Source: Ruminococcaceae bacterium UBA2656 (GTDB lineage Bacteria > Bacillota > Clostridia > Oscillospirales > Acutalibacteraceae). Taken from it: a DNA stretch of 21,317 nt. A program made the translations under genes and the position numbers. The notes under the pieces were generated by a model. The model did not search any database. It was not told where the DNA came from and worked only from the letters and a program-made list of their open reading frames with translations. Positions 13,835-21,317 of this stretch are shown piece by piece; within the stretch, counting starts at the first letter, position 1, and every line of letters starts with the position of its first letter. The stretch lies in the NCBI GenBank assembly GCA_002359465.1, contig DENA01000012.1:10944-32260 (forward strand), given 5' to 3'.

Positions 13835-13850
13835 GCTTTTTGTTACCGTA

Positions 13851-14645
13851 TTATGGTTCAAACATGGTAATGCAGTGTCTTGGGCAGACGGAAACGCAGT
13901 CGCCGCAGCCGACACACTTTGTAGGGTCTACTGTCGCGAGGGAATTGACAACATGCACGGCATCATGCTGACAGGTCTTTTCGCACTTCATACAGCCGAT
14001 ACAGCCAATTTTGCAGACCTTGTTTGTCAGTGCGCCTTTGTCGCAGTTGCTGCACCGGACAACAGCCTGCTTCGTCGCGGGCACAAAGGTGATCAGATGC
14101 TTGGGGCAGGCCTTCACGCACATGGAGCAGCCTCTGCACCGCGCGGGGTCAATTCTGGCCACACCGTTGCAAACGCTGATTGCGTCGTACTGACAGGCGG
14201 AAACGCAGTCGCCAAGGCCCATACAGCCGTACTGGCAGCTTGCAACGCCGCCTGCAACGATTGCCGCGCCCGCACAGGTCGCGATTCCTTCATATTCTAC
14301 CTTGTCGCTTGTGTTGTCATAGCTGCCAAGGCAGTGTACCAAGGCGACCTTGGCTTCAACATCGCCCGCGTCACAGCCAAGGTATTCGGATATGGTTTTG
14401 GCGACCGACGCGCCGCCTACAGGGCAAAGCCCGGGTTTTGCCTCACCGGCGGACAGTGCTTTCGCGTAGCCGTCACAGCCGGAAAATCCGCAGGCACCGC
14501 AGTTGGCTCCCGGGAGCATGTCGCGAATTGCCTCCGCTTTTTCATCTTTCGGCACAGCCATCACAATGGAAGCAACGGCAAGAATCAGGCCGGATAAAAG
14601 GCCGATGCCGGCCACAATCAGGACCGGAGTCAATATTTCATTCAT
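13851..14645 (-). CDS. rnfB: Rnf complex subunit RnfB, polyferredoxin
   Basis: A 264-residue subunit thought to take electrons from reduced ferredoxin and pass them into the complex. It has an N-terminal membrane helix (residues 7-30), then the RnfB-type cluster motif GANCGACGFSGCDGYA with a later CP (residues 47-75). The C-terminal half is packed with ferredoxin motifs: CQYGCMGLGDCVSACQ, CRGCSMCVKACP, CSNCDKG...CKIGCIGCMKCEKTCQ and CVGCGDCVSVCP. Several [4Fe-4S] clusters are expected. It is the last gene of the operon, 11 bases after rnfA, with AGGAGA as ribosome site. The C-D-G-E-A-B order is the one seen in acetogens and other clostridia. Confidence 0.97.
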   Translation of the reverse strand: MNEILTPVLIVAGIGLLSGLILAVASIVMAVPKDEKAEAIRDMLPGANCGACGFSGCDGYAKALSAGEAKPGLCPVGGASVAKTISEYLGCDAGDVEAKVALVHCLGSYDNTSDKVEYEGIATCAGAAIVAGGVASCQYGCMGLGDCVSACQYDAISVCNGVARIDPARCRGCSMCVKACPKHLITFVPATKQAVVRCSNCDKGALTNKVCKIGCIGCMKCEKTCQHDAVHVVNSLATVDPTKCVGCGDCVSVCPRHCITMFEP

Positions 14646-14656
14646 ATCTGTATCTC

Positions 14657-15265
14657 CTAACCCAGCATGCCGTCAACAAGGCCCTGAAAGCCGAGAAACG
14701 ACACGGCTGTCAGCGATGCTGCGACCAGTGTGATTGGCAGACCCTGAAGGGATTTTGGAATATCGTTATTTTCAATTCTCTCGCGCACGCCGGCAAAGAT
14801 GACCATGGCCACAAGAAAGCCGATGCCGGAGCCGAACGCGTTTACAAGCGACTGGATAAAGCCGAAGGTTGGATCGGACTGGCCCTTCTCAATCACCAGC
14901 ATGGTTACGCCCAGCACGGCGCAATTGGTTGTAATGAGCGGAAGGTAAATTCCGAGCGCATTGTAAAGCGCAGGAATATATTTCTTGAGCACGGTCTCAA
15001 TAAACTGAACAAGCGCCGCGATAATCAGAATAAAGACGATTGTCTGCAAATACGCAAGGTTGAGCGGAACCAGCACAAAGGTGTAAATCGGCCATGTCGC
15101 CGCGGTGGAAATCACCATGACAACGGTGACCGCAATGCTCATGCCGGTTGCGGTATCCAGCTTCTTGGAAACACCCAGAAAAGGGCAGATACCAAGAAAC
15201 TTGTTCAGAATATAGTTTTCAGTCAGTATGGCTGCCAAAAAAATGGCGACTAAACCCTTTATCAT
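14657..15265 (-). CDS. rnfA: Rnf complex membrane subunit RnfA
   Basis: A 202-residue integral membrane subunit with about six helices, homologous to RnfE and to NqrE. The N terminus LTENYILNKFLGICPFLGVSKK and the internal LPLITTNCAVLGVTML repeat are family hallmarks; their cysteines bind an iron centre in the membrane in studied Rnf/Nqr complexes. The ATG at 15265 overlaps the rnfE stop as ATGA, so it is preferred to the GTG at 15277, which has no room for a ribosome site. It forms the ion-translocating core with RnfD and RnfE. Confidence 0.96.
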   Translation of the reverse strand: MIKGLVAIFLAAILTENYILNKFLGICPFLGVSKKLDTATGMSIAVTVVMVISTAATWPIYTFVLVPLNLAYLQTIVFILIIAALVQFIETVLKKYIPALYNALGIYLPLITTNCAVLGVTMLVIEKGQSDPTFGFIQSLVNAFGSGIGFLVAMVIFAGVRERIENNDIPKSLQGLPITLVAASLTAVSFLGFQGLVDGMLG

Positions 15266-15951
15266 TTCTTGGCACACTCCTTTTCTTTTTCACTCATCAT
15301 GGAGCAGCTTCCGCAGAGCGGGCAGTTTTGGCAGCCCAGTTCCGCCGGTGCGCCGCCTTTTTCAGCAGCCAGCTTGTTTGCCAGAGCAATCAGCATGCCG
15401 AATACGAAGAAGCCCCCGGGAGGAAGCAGGAAGATGATAATGGGGGACACGAATCCTGCGGTAATCGGAACACCGAAAACCGTTCCGGCACCCAAAAGCT
15501 CACGGATAATGCCCATCACAAGCAGCGTGGCGGTAAAGCCGACGCCCATGCCAAGGCCGTCCAGAATGGACGGAAGAACTTTATTTTTATTTGCAAACAT
15601 TTCGGCTCTGCCCAGAATGATGCAGTTTACGACAATCAGGGGAAGATAAATGCCCAGCGCCGCTTTCAGGCTGGGTGAATATGCTTCAATCAGCATTTGG
15701 ACGATGGTAACAAATCCGGCGATCAGTGTGATGTAGCAGGGAATACGCACCTTGTCCGGAATCACCTTGCGCAGCAGGGAGATGACAGTATTGGAGCCCA
15801 CCAGTACAAAGGTTGTAGCAAGGCCCATGCCGATTGCGTTGCTTGCGGAGGTACTCAGCGCAAGCGTGGCACAGGTGCCAAGCACAAGGCGAAGAACAGG
15901 ATTTTCTTTGATAATACCCTTGCTGAATTCCTGCCATGGAGTTTTTGCCAT
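15262..15951 (-). CDS. rnfE: Rnf complex membrane subunit RnfE, with Cys-rich tail
   Basis: A 229-residue membrane subunit paralogous to RnfA. NPVLRLVLGTCATLALS and LPLIVVNCIILGRAE carry the conserved cysteines in inverted topology relative to RnfA. About six membrane helices are seen. After the last helix a hydrophilic tail holds four cysteines in CQNCPLCGSC, then a basic/acidic end; E. coli-type RnfE lacks such a tail. The start at 15951 has GGGGG about ten bases upstream and lies one base after the rnfG stop. Confidence 0.95.
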   Translation of the reverse strand: MAKTPWQEFSKGIIKENPVLRLVLGTCATLALSTSASNAIGMGLATTFVLVGSNTVISLLRKVIPDKVRIPCYITLIAGFVTIVQMLIEAYSPSLKAALGIYLPLIVVNCIILGRAEMFANKNKVLPSILDGLGMGVGFTATLLVMGIIRELLGAGTVFGVPITAGFVSPIIIFLLPPGGFFVFGMLIALANKLAAEKGGAPAELGCQNCPLCGSCSMMSEKEKECAKK

Positions 15952-15952
15952 C

Positions 15953-16507
15953 TCATTCGCCCCCTTTTACTTTTTGATATTCTTCAATTGCTTCGTTGAC
16001 GCATTTTGTCACAGCTTTGCTGGTAATGGTGGCACCCGTCATCGCTTCGATCTGTGCGTCTGTGGCGGTGCCGGATTTAATCACTTCAAATCCTTTTTCA
16101 GGAGCAGCTTTCTTGTACTGGTCACGGAAGCTTTCCTTCTCCGCGTTCAGGCCAAGGCCCGGGGTATCGCCGATGGAAAGCAGGACGACGCCGGTGACCT
16201 TGCCGTTCTTGTCAATGCCGGTCATTACCTTCAGGTCGCCGCCGTAGCTCTTTGTTTTTGTGGTAAATACATATCCGGCAAGCTCGCTTCCGTTTCTGCC
16301 GATTGCGTAGGTGCCGTCCTTGGAGTCTTCAAAATTCTTTGCGGCAGGAAGAACCAGCTGACGGGAAGAGGATTCAGTTTGTTTGTTGATTTCCACAATC
16401 TTGTCACGCGTCATCAGGTTTGTTCCCGCGAGAAGCACAGCGGTGATCAGGCAGATGACAAACAGCGTGATTGCGGGGGTAAGAACTTCTTTGGAATCGA
16501 TTTTCAT
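15953..16507 (-). CDS. rnfG: Rnf complex subunit RnfG, covalent-FMN carrier
   Basis: A 184-residue subunit with one N-terminal membrane helix (about residues 9-29) and an extracytoplasmic FMN-binding domain. GDTPGLGLNAE and the flavinylation motif MTGATITS are visible; Thr160 is the expected site for phosphoester-bound FMN, attached by ApbE. It passes electrons between the membrane subunits. Its ATG overlaps the rnfD stop as ATGA, and AGGAG lies a little over ten bases upstream. Length and order are normal. Confidence 0.96.
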   Translation of the reverse strand: MKIDSKEVLTPAITLFVICLITAVLLAGTNLMTRDKIVEINKQTESSSRQLVLPAAKNFEDSKDGTYAIGRNGSELAGYVFTTKTKSYGGDLKVMTGIDKNGKVTGVVLLSIGDTPGLGLNAEKESFRDQYKKAAPEKGFEVIKSGTATDAQIEAMTGATITSKAVTKCVNEAIEEYQKVKGGE

Positions 16508-17451
16508 CCTTTTGCACGCTCCTTTCCAAATGCCAGCGGGCGTGTTAAGCGCTCAATGTGCGGCACCAGAAGGTTCATCAGGATGATCGAGAAGGATACG
16601 CCTTCCGGCAGCTGGCCGAATATGCGGATCAGCATGGTGATGACGCCCGCGCCGATGGCGAAGACGATCTTGCCCCGGAAGTTAATTGGGGATGTGGCGT
16701 AATCGGTTGCCATAAAGATGGCGCCGAGCAGCAGCCCGCCCGCGAGAAGGTCAAACAGGACGTTCCTTCCGGCAATCAGGGAAATTACGGCGACCGTTCC
16801 TATATAGCATAGCGGAATCACGGGGCTGATGACCTTGCGGACCACCAGATAAATGCCGCCCAGAATCAGCGCGACCGCGCAGGTTTCGCCAAGGCATCCG
16901 GCGCGCACGCCCACAAACATGTTGAGAAGAGTCGGCATGGCGCCGCTTGCACCCTCCTTTAAAATGCCAAGCGGGGAAGCGGTTGTTATCGCGTCAGTCT
17001 GATGCAGGTAATAGAACGGGGTGTTCCAGGTGCTCATCGGGGCGGGAAAAGAGGACATTAGGATGATGCGCGCGGTCAGCGCGGGGTTCACAAAGTTCTG
17101 TCCGATTCCGCCGAACATCTGCTTAACCACAACAATGGCGACGATTCCGCCGAAGATTACAATGAACGGACTGACGCCCACGGGCACGTTGAAGGCGATC
17201 AGAATGCCGGTTACCACAGCGCTCAGGTCGCCGCTAGTGTTTTCGCGCTTCATGACTTTCCGGCAAACATATTCGCTTAAAACACAGGAAGCGACGGAGC
17301 AAATGATCAGCACAAGGGCTTTAAACCCGAAGATGATCACAGAGGCAATCGCCGCCGGCGTCAGCGCAATGATGACGTCCAGCATGATCTTGCGGGTTGT
17401 CACGCCGCTTTTGATATGTGGGGACGATGATACAATCAGTTTATCTGCCAT
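16504..17451 (-). CDS. rnfD: Rnf complex membrane subunit RnfD, flavoprotein
   Basis: A 315-residue subunit with about nine or ten membrane helices, related to NqrB. SSSPHIKSGVTTRKIM at the N terminus and GGIGQNFVNPALTARIIL are typical. The flavinylation loop reads DAITTASPLG (residues 153-162); the acceptor position, Thr in many RnfD proteins (SGATPL), is Ser159 here. FMN attachment by ApbE is still plausible because the enzyme can use Ser or Thr. The stop of rnfC and the start of rnfD overlap as TAATG, with GGGAGG upstream. Confidence 0.96.
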   Translation of the reverse strand: MADKLIVSSSPHIKSGVTTRKIMLDVIIALTPAAIASVIIFGFKALVLIICSVASCVLSEYVCRKVMKRENTSGDLSAVVTGILIAFNVPVGVSPFIVIFGGIVAIVVVKQMFGGIGQNFVNPALTARIILMSSFPAPMSTWNTPFYYLHQTDAITTASPLGILKEGASGAMPTLLNMFVGVRAGCLGETCAVALILGGIYLVVRKVISPVIPLCYIGTVAVISLIAGRNVLFDLLAGGLLLGAIFMATDYATSPINFRGKIVFAIGAGVITMLIRIFGQLPEGVSFSIILMNLLVPHIERLTRPLAFGKERAKG

Positions 17452-18791
17452 TATTTTTTACCTCCCGCTTTTACCAGTCCCTTGCCGAGCCGGATCGCCT
17501 GTACAAGAGGCCTGCCCGCAGGGCAGTTAAAGGCGCAGGTTCCGCATTCCATGCAGTCCATTACGTCGTACTCCTGCAGCTTTTCGATATCTTTGGCATT
17601 GGAGTATTTTTCAAGCTGTGTGGGAATCAGGTTCATAGGGCAGCCGTCCACGCAGCGGCCGCAGCGGATGCAGGAGGTCGGCTCGCTCATGCGCGCTTCC
17701 TGCTCGCCAAAAGCGAGGATGCCGTTGTTCTGTTTCAGAACCGGCAGTTCGTCGCTGGCAAGGGCAAGTCCCATCATGGGCCCGCCCATCAGCATTTTCT
17801 TCGGTTCCGACTGATAACCGCCGCAGAATTCGATGATATCCGCGATTTTCGTCCCGATCGGAACGATGACATTCTGCGGGTTTTTGATGGCTGAACCGTC
17901 AATGGTAACCCGTTTCGTTACAAGCGGCATGCCCGTTTTCAGAAATTTAGCGATGAACGCGACGGAAGTGACGTTCATGACCAGACAGCCGACGTCGGCC
18001 GGCAGCTTTCCCATTGGAATTTCCCGGTCCGTGCAGGCTTTGATCAGCACTTTCTCAGCGCCCTGCGGGTAACGCGCGTGCAAAGGCAGGATGCGCACGC
18101 GGTCGTCCGGGTCGTTTGTTTTACTGTCCGCTATTTTTTTGAGAGCCTCAATTACATCGGGCTTATTGTCCTCAACGGCAATCATAACGCGCTCCAGCTT
18201 CAACAGGTCAAGCACGGCGTAAATCCCGGAAAGAACACCCCAGGAATTTTCAACGGCTTCACGGTTGTCTGATGTTATGTACGGTTCACATTCCGCTGCA
18301 TTGACAATCATGGTGTCAATTTTTTTGTCTTTCGGTACATTCAGCTTTACGTGTGCGGGGAAACCCGCGCCGCCAAGCCCCACCAGCCCGGATTCCCGGA
18401 TCGCTTTTATAAAGTCTTCCGGTGTTTCCGTTACCGGCGGCTTTACGTCGGGGGAAACGGTCATTGTTCCGTCGGAGTCGATCACGACCGCGTCGGCGTA
18501 CTGCCCGCCGGGCAGCATTATCTTTTTAATCGCGCTGACCCTGCCGGAAATGCTCGCGTGAATCGGGGCGCTGATGAAAGCGCCGCTGTCCGCAATTTTC
18601 TGTCCCACAAGAACCGTGTCGCCAACCTTTACAAGGGGCGTGCAGGGTGCGCCGACATGCTGCTGCATGGGCAGTACTACCTGTGCCGGAGGCGGCATTA
18701 CGGCGGACTCTGTCTGCGCCGTGTTCTTATTGTGGGGAACGTCCGCACCGCCATGCGTTTTGAATGGCTTGGCCGGAAATTTCAATTCCAT
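17451..18791 (-). CDS. rnfC: Rnf complex subunit RnfC, NADH-binding
   Basis: A 446-residue peripheral subunit where NAD+ is reduced. It shows the N-terminal RnfC barrel (HGGADVPHNKN, then SAPIHASISGRVSAI), the Complex I 51-kDa-like domain with GLVGLGGAGFPAHVK and VNAAECEPYITSD that bind FMN and NADH, a SLBB-like part, and two [4Fe-4S] motifs near the C terminus: CIRCGRCVDGCP and CMECGTCAFNCP. It is complete and of normal length. The ATG at 18791 has GGAGG nine bases upstream. It is the first gene of the rnf operon. Confidence 0.97.
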   Translation of the reverse strand: MELKFPAKPFKTHGGADVPHNKNTAQTESAVMPPPAQVVLPMQQHVGAPCTPLVKVGDTVLVGQKIADSGAFISAPIHASISGRVSAIKKIMLPGGQYADAVVIDSDGTMTVSPDVKPPVTETPEDFIKAIRESGLVGLGGAGFPAHVKLNVPKDKKIDTMIVNAAECEPYITSDNREAVENSWGVLSGIYAVLDLLKLERVMIAVEDNKPDVIEALKKIADSKTNDPDDRVRILPLHARYPQGAEKVLIKACTDREIPMGKLPADVGCLVMNVTSVAFIAKFLKTGMPLVTKRVTIDGSAIKNPQNVIVPIGTKIADIIEFCGGYQSEPKKMLMGGPMMGLALASDELPVLKQNNGILAFGEQEARMSEPTSCIRCGRCVDGCPMNLIPTQLEKYSNAKDIEKLQEYDVMDCMECGTCAFNCPAGRPLVQAIRLGKGLVKAGGKK

Positions 18792-18854
18792 GTTTTTTGT
18801 CCTCCATTACTTACTCAATCTAATATCAATTGCCAAATATCGGCTATGACGACT

Positions 18855-18887
18855 ATAAAAACAAGCCCGCGGAACCTGTCCGCAGGC
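18855..18887 (-). terminator. Terminator or attenuator between apbE and rnfC
   Basis: On the minus strand GCCTGCGGA pairs with TCCGCGGGC (9 pairs, one G-T) around CAGGT, then TTGTTTTTAT follows. It stands 70 bases after the apbE stop and 65 bases before rnfC. Either it ends the apbE transcript and rnfC has its own promoter, or it lets only part of the transcription through. A weak TTGGCA with 17-base spacing lies before rnfC. Confidence 0.65.
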
Positions 18888-18957
18888 GTGCCGTGCATAA
18901 AGCGGCAATCGTTGAAAATTTGATTAAATTTGATTAAAGTATAAAAATCTTAATATC

Positions 18958-20022
18958 TTATTTTACTCTATTATCTATCAAATTATATTGCTTGTTTGCA
19001 ATTTTAAAAGAATTTCCAATGTTATCCGTTACAAATACCTTATTTTCTGTGCTGATGAAAATTCCGGCCGCGTTGTATTCTTTTAAAAGGGCGGTTCCTT
19101 TTTCTTTTCCCAAAACAAAACATGCGGTGGAGAGCGCGTCGCTCAGCGCGCCGTTGTCACATACTACCGTAACAGAAATCAGGCCGTTGTTTTCCGGGTA
19201 GCCTGTTTTAGGGTTCAAAAGATGATGATAGGCAACGCCGTTTTCCGTAAAGGTCTTTTCATAGGTGCCGGAGGTGGACACAAACCCGGAAGCCAGGTCG
19301 ATCGTGCCCATGGAAGCGCTCTGCGTTTCTGTGCTGCGGGGGTCGCGCACCGCTATGTGCCAGGCGGATTTGTCAGCCTTTGTACCAAATACGCCGACGC
19401 TGCCGCCCACGGCGACAATGCCGCAATCCGCGCCGGCCTGACGGTAGGCTGCAACCGCTTCATCGCAGGCGGCGCCCTTTCCGATGGCGCCAAAGTCAAC
19501 CGCCATGTAATGCAGCTTTAAGGAGGCGGTGGAATCTTCCGTGTTTACCCTCAAATCATTGAAGTTAACATATTTTAAATATCTTGAGATATCTGTCTTT
19601 GCGGGTACATGCTGGTTGCTGCCGCCGAAATCCCACATGGAGGTAATCGGCAGAATAGTGGGGTCAAAGGCTCCGCCGGATTTTTGCGCCACATCAAGAC
19701 TCTTTTGCAGCAGCGTGATTGTTCTTGCGTCGAGCTTAACCCAGTCGGAACCGGAGGCCTGATTCAATTTATAAATATCCGAATCCGTAATTCTCCACGA
19801 AATCAGATTATCCAGTTCTCCTATTTTTTTGGCGGCGGCCGTTGCCGCAGCCTGTGCGTTTTTACCGTAAACAGTCTGCTGAACGTAAGTTCCCATTGCA
19901 TAGTTTGTACATTCGTAGCTTTTTACACGCTGCCCGTATCTGACCCAGATAGAGACAAGACAGACAAGAATGACGGTCAGCAGGGCGCTGAGCGCCGGAA
20001 TGATTTTTTTGTTTTTCTCCAT
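18958..20022 (-). CDS. apbE: FAD:protein FMN transferase ApbE
   Basis: A 354-residue enzyme that moves FMN from FAD onto Thr/Ser of RnfG and RnfD. One N-terminal membrane helix (residues 8-27) anchors it outside the membrane; no proper lipobox is seen. Family motifs in order are YAMGTYVQQTVYG, SGGAFDPTILPITSMWDFG, AVDFGAIGKGAACDEAV with IVAVGGSVGVFG, HHLLNPKTGYPENNGLISVTVV, and SDALSTACFVLG, whose Asp and Thr bind Mg. It is complete. The ATG at 20022 has GGGGAGGA just upstream. It is encoded just ahead of the Rnf genes whose products it modifies. Confidence 0.96.
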   Translation of the reverse strand: MEKNKKIIPALSALLTVILVCLVSIWVRYGQRVKSYECTNYAMGTYVQQTVYGKNAQAAATAAAKKIGELDNLISWRITDSDIYKLNQASGSDWVKLDARTITLLQKSLDVAQKSGGAFDPTILPITSMWDFGGSNQHVPAKTDISRYLKYVNFNDLRVNTEDSTASLKLHYMAVDFGAIGKGAACDEAVAAYRQAGADCGIVAVGGSVGVFGTKADKSAWHIAVRDPRSTETQSASMGTIDLASGFVSTSGTYEKTFTENGVAYHHLLNPKTGYPENNGLISVTVVCDNGALSDALSTACFVLGKEKGTALLKEYNAAGIFISTENKVFVTDNIGNSFKIANKQYNLIDNRVK

Positions 20023-20050
20023 TTTTTCCTCCCCGATAGAACTGCTTAGA

Positions 20051-20078
20051 ATTATATCATGATTTCGGGTTATTTCAA
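20051..20078 (-). promoter_or_regulatory. Promoter of apbE
   Basis: On the minus strand TTGAAA (20078-20073) and a perfect TATAAT (20056-20051) are 16 bases apart, leaving a leader of about 22 bases to the ATG. It may also feed rnf transcription if the 18865 hairpin is leaky. Confidence 0.75.
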
Positions 20079-20084
20079 GGTCTA

Positions 20085-20112
20085 TTTAAAATAGAAGCCG
20101 GCCCCCCGGCTT
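20085..20112 (-). terminator. Terminator of the diguanylate cyclase gene
   Basis: AAGCCGG pairs with CCGGCTT around CCCC; on the minus strand CTATTTT follows. The stem overlaps the stop codon at 20111, so this gene is transcribed separately from apbE. Confidence 0.6.
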
Positions 20113-21317
20113 AACTGCCGGAAGATGGCTTCCATTTATCGCCGCCGTCCGTGTTTCCAAAATGTCTTATAAACAGGAACAGGCTGATTATTTTTGCAAT
20201 GGAGGAGAGGGAGTCAATTTCCTCAAGGGGCCAGATCCGGTTCGGGTCACATTCGTCAAACCCCACAATCCCCTTAAGGGATTCCCCTTCGAAAATTGCC
20301 AGATGAAGAAGGGAGCGGACTCCGCGGGCCTGAAACAGGCCGCGCAGGGGATGCGGCAGCTGGCCGGTATCGCCGCAGAAAAAGATACCTTCTTCATTAA
20401 ATAAATCGAAATAACCGTCCATATCCCTGGCGGCTATATATTGTGTATGGCTGCTGGGGGCATCGGGGCTTTCGGCGCACCATTCGTGTGTGTTTATCGC
20501 ACAGGAATGGTCCGGTGCGGCCTCGTAGATATATGCCCGGCTCACATGAAAGCGCTCTCCGGCGATTTTCAGCACAATGCCGACCGCGCTGTCCGTGTCT
20601 TTGGCATGGTAAAGCATATCGAATACATAGGACAGCATGTCGTCCTGGAAGGACTTATGCGGCTTTAGGGTGTTTTTCAGGGTCGGGGTCAGTGTATTGC
20701 GAAATTCGGCAGCGGCGTTCATGCTCCGGAGCGCCGCAATATTGTTATCAAAAACAACATACTGGTTTCTGCCGCGGCGTTTTGCCTCGTAGAGGGCGGC
20801 GTCCGCTTTTTTGTACAAATCTGTATAGGACAGGCCGTCTTTGGGGTAAGTGGCGATTCCGATGCTGCCGGAGATACAGTAGTGCTTTGAATCGTTGCCG
20901 AAGGTCTGTTTCAGGCTCTGGTGGATGGCGGATGCTTTTTCGGCGACAAGGGACAGGTCGTTAATATTTTTTAACAGCACCATAAATTCGTCCCCGCCGA
21001 TGCGCCCCACCACATCGGAAGCGCGGAAAAGTTTTTTCAGCTTGCCGCCGATACCCGCCAGCACCGCGTCGCCGAACATATGGCCAAGGTTGTCGTTGAT
21101 TTCTTTGAAGTGGTCGACATCGATAATATAGAGGGCGGAAAGCTCATTGCCGACAAGCGCCTGTTCAATAGAGACTTTTGTAGCGGATTTGTTCAGCAAT
21201 CCTGTCAGCCCGTCGCGCTGCGCCTTCTGCATCAGCTTTTGCGTGGCTTCCTTTTGGCAGGTGATATCGCTGATTCTTCCGATAGCCCGGACCGGTTTGC
21301 CGTCTTTATTAAAAATG
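20111..21317 (-). CDS. PAS-GGDEF-GAF diguanylate cyclase, N terminus beyond window
   Basis: The frame stays open to base 21317, so the gene begins outside; about 401 residues are visible. The first visible segment, DGKPVRAIGRISDIT (bases about 21259-21303), is the end of a PAS domain. The GGDEF domain follows: DGLTGLLNK, DVDHFKEINDNLGHMFGD and an intact active site GRIGGDEF. RASD lies five residues before GGDEF, the RxxD product-inhibition site. SGSIGIATYP and YKKADAALYEAKRRGRNQ complete the domain. The last 170 residues look like a GAF sensor (EGESLKGIVGFDE). It should make cyclic di-GMP in response to two sensory inputs, subject to feedback. No EAL domain is seen. Confidence 0.93.
   Translation of the reverse strand, partial: IFNKDGKPVRAIGRISDITCQKEATQKLMQKAQRDGLTGLLNKSATKVSIEQALVGNELSALYIIDVDHFKEINDNLGHMFGDAVLAGIGGKLKKLFRASDVVGRIGGDEFMVLLKNINDLSLVAEKASAIHQSLKQTFGNDSKHYCISGSIGIATYPKDGLSYTDLYKKADAALYEAKRRGRNQYVVFDNNIAALRSMNAAAEFRNTLTPTLKNTLKPHKSFQDDMLSYVFDMLYHAKDTDSAVGIVLKIAGERFHVSRAYIYEAAPDHSCAINTHEWCAESPDAPSSHTQYIAARDMDGYFDLFNEEGIFFCGDTGQLPHPLRGLFQARGVRSLLHLAIFEGESLKGIVGFDECDPNRIWPLEEIDSLSSIAKIISLFLFIRHFGNTDGGDKWKPSSGS

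Noticed and set aside
14180..15253. Long plus-strand frame opposite rnfB/rnfA
   Set aside because: Arg/His-rich antisense product of GC-biased codons in genuine rnf genes.
15752..16702. Plus-strand frame of 316 codons opposite rnfE, rnfG and rnfD
   Set aside because: It spans three overlapping real genes in antisense and has no family resemblance.

Overview
The window looks like a chromosomal piece of a strictly anaerobic, fermentative Firmicute, most likely a clostridium of the Oscillospiraceae/Ruminococcaceae type. The basis is strong GGAGG-type ribosome sites with TTG/GTG starts, a six-gene Rnf complex in the order C-D-G-E-A-B with its own ApbE, a lipoyl-domain dihydrolipoamide dehydrogenase, and consensus sigma-A-type promoters. 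The taxonomic guess is inference; there is no rRNA here.

Layout. (1) Positions 1-5080, plus strand: a tightly packed operon of a UbiD decarboxylase (5' end cut by the window), a UbiA/MqnP-like prenyltransferase, a UbiX flavin prenyltransferase, and a complete NitT/TauT-type ABC importer (lipoprotein, ATPase, permease). The first three can prenylate and decarboxylate a hydroxy-naphthoate or benzoate. The importer suggests that a precursor may be scavenged. (2) 5273-5728: a lone membrane protein. (3) 6215-9871, minus strand: osmC, a lipoyl-domain lpd, lplA and marR, with a good promoter and a palindromic operator in front of osmC. These four genes could make a self-contained lipoyl-dependent peroxide-reducing system. 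(4) About 9950-13717: an AT-rich accessory region of single, mostly unrecognised genes (a resolvase-like protein without catalytic residues, a 144-aa orphan, a nucleotidyltransferase-fold protein, a 212-aa orphan). They are separated by repeated junctions made of a hairpin followed by a short related module. The last unit abuts an intact tRNA-Leu(CAA) and is bounded by 38-bp repeats (37/38 identical) consisting of the tRNA 3' end plus its terminator. It looks like a chain of small insertions built up at a tRNA gene. (5) 13851-18791, minus strand: rnfCDGEAB, the ion-pumping ferredoxin:NAD+ oxidoreductase. (6) 18958-20022: apbE, which flavinylates RnfG and RnfD, with its own promoter and a terminator or attenuator before rnfC. 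(7) 20111 to the window end: a PAS-GGDEF-GAF diguanylate cyclase, cut at its N terminus.

How the parts work together: Rnf and ApbE form an energy-conserving module. The UbiD/UbiA/UbiX set would supply a (demethyl)menaquinone-like quinone. The osmC-lpd-lplA-marR operon would use NADH and lipoate to remove peroxides. The tRNA-Leu region is variable accessory DNA between these conserved blocks.
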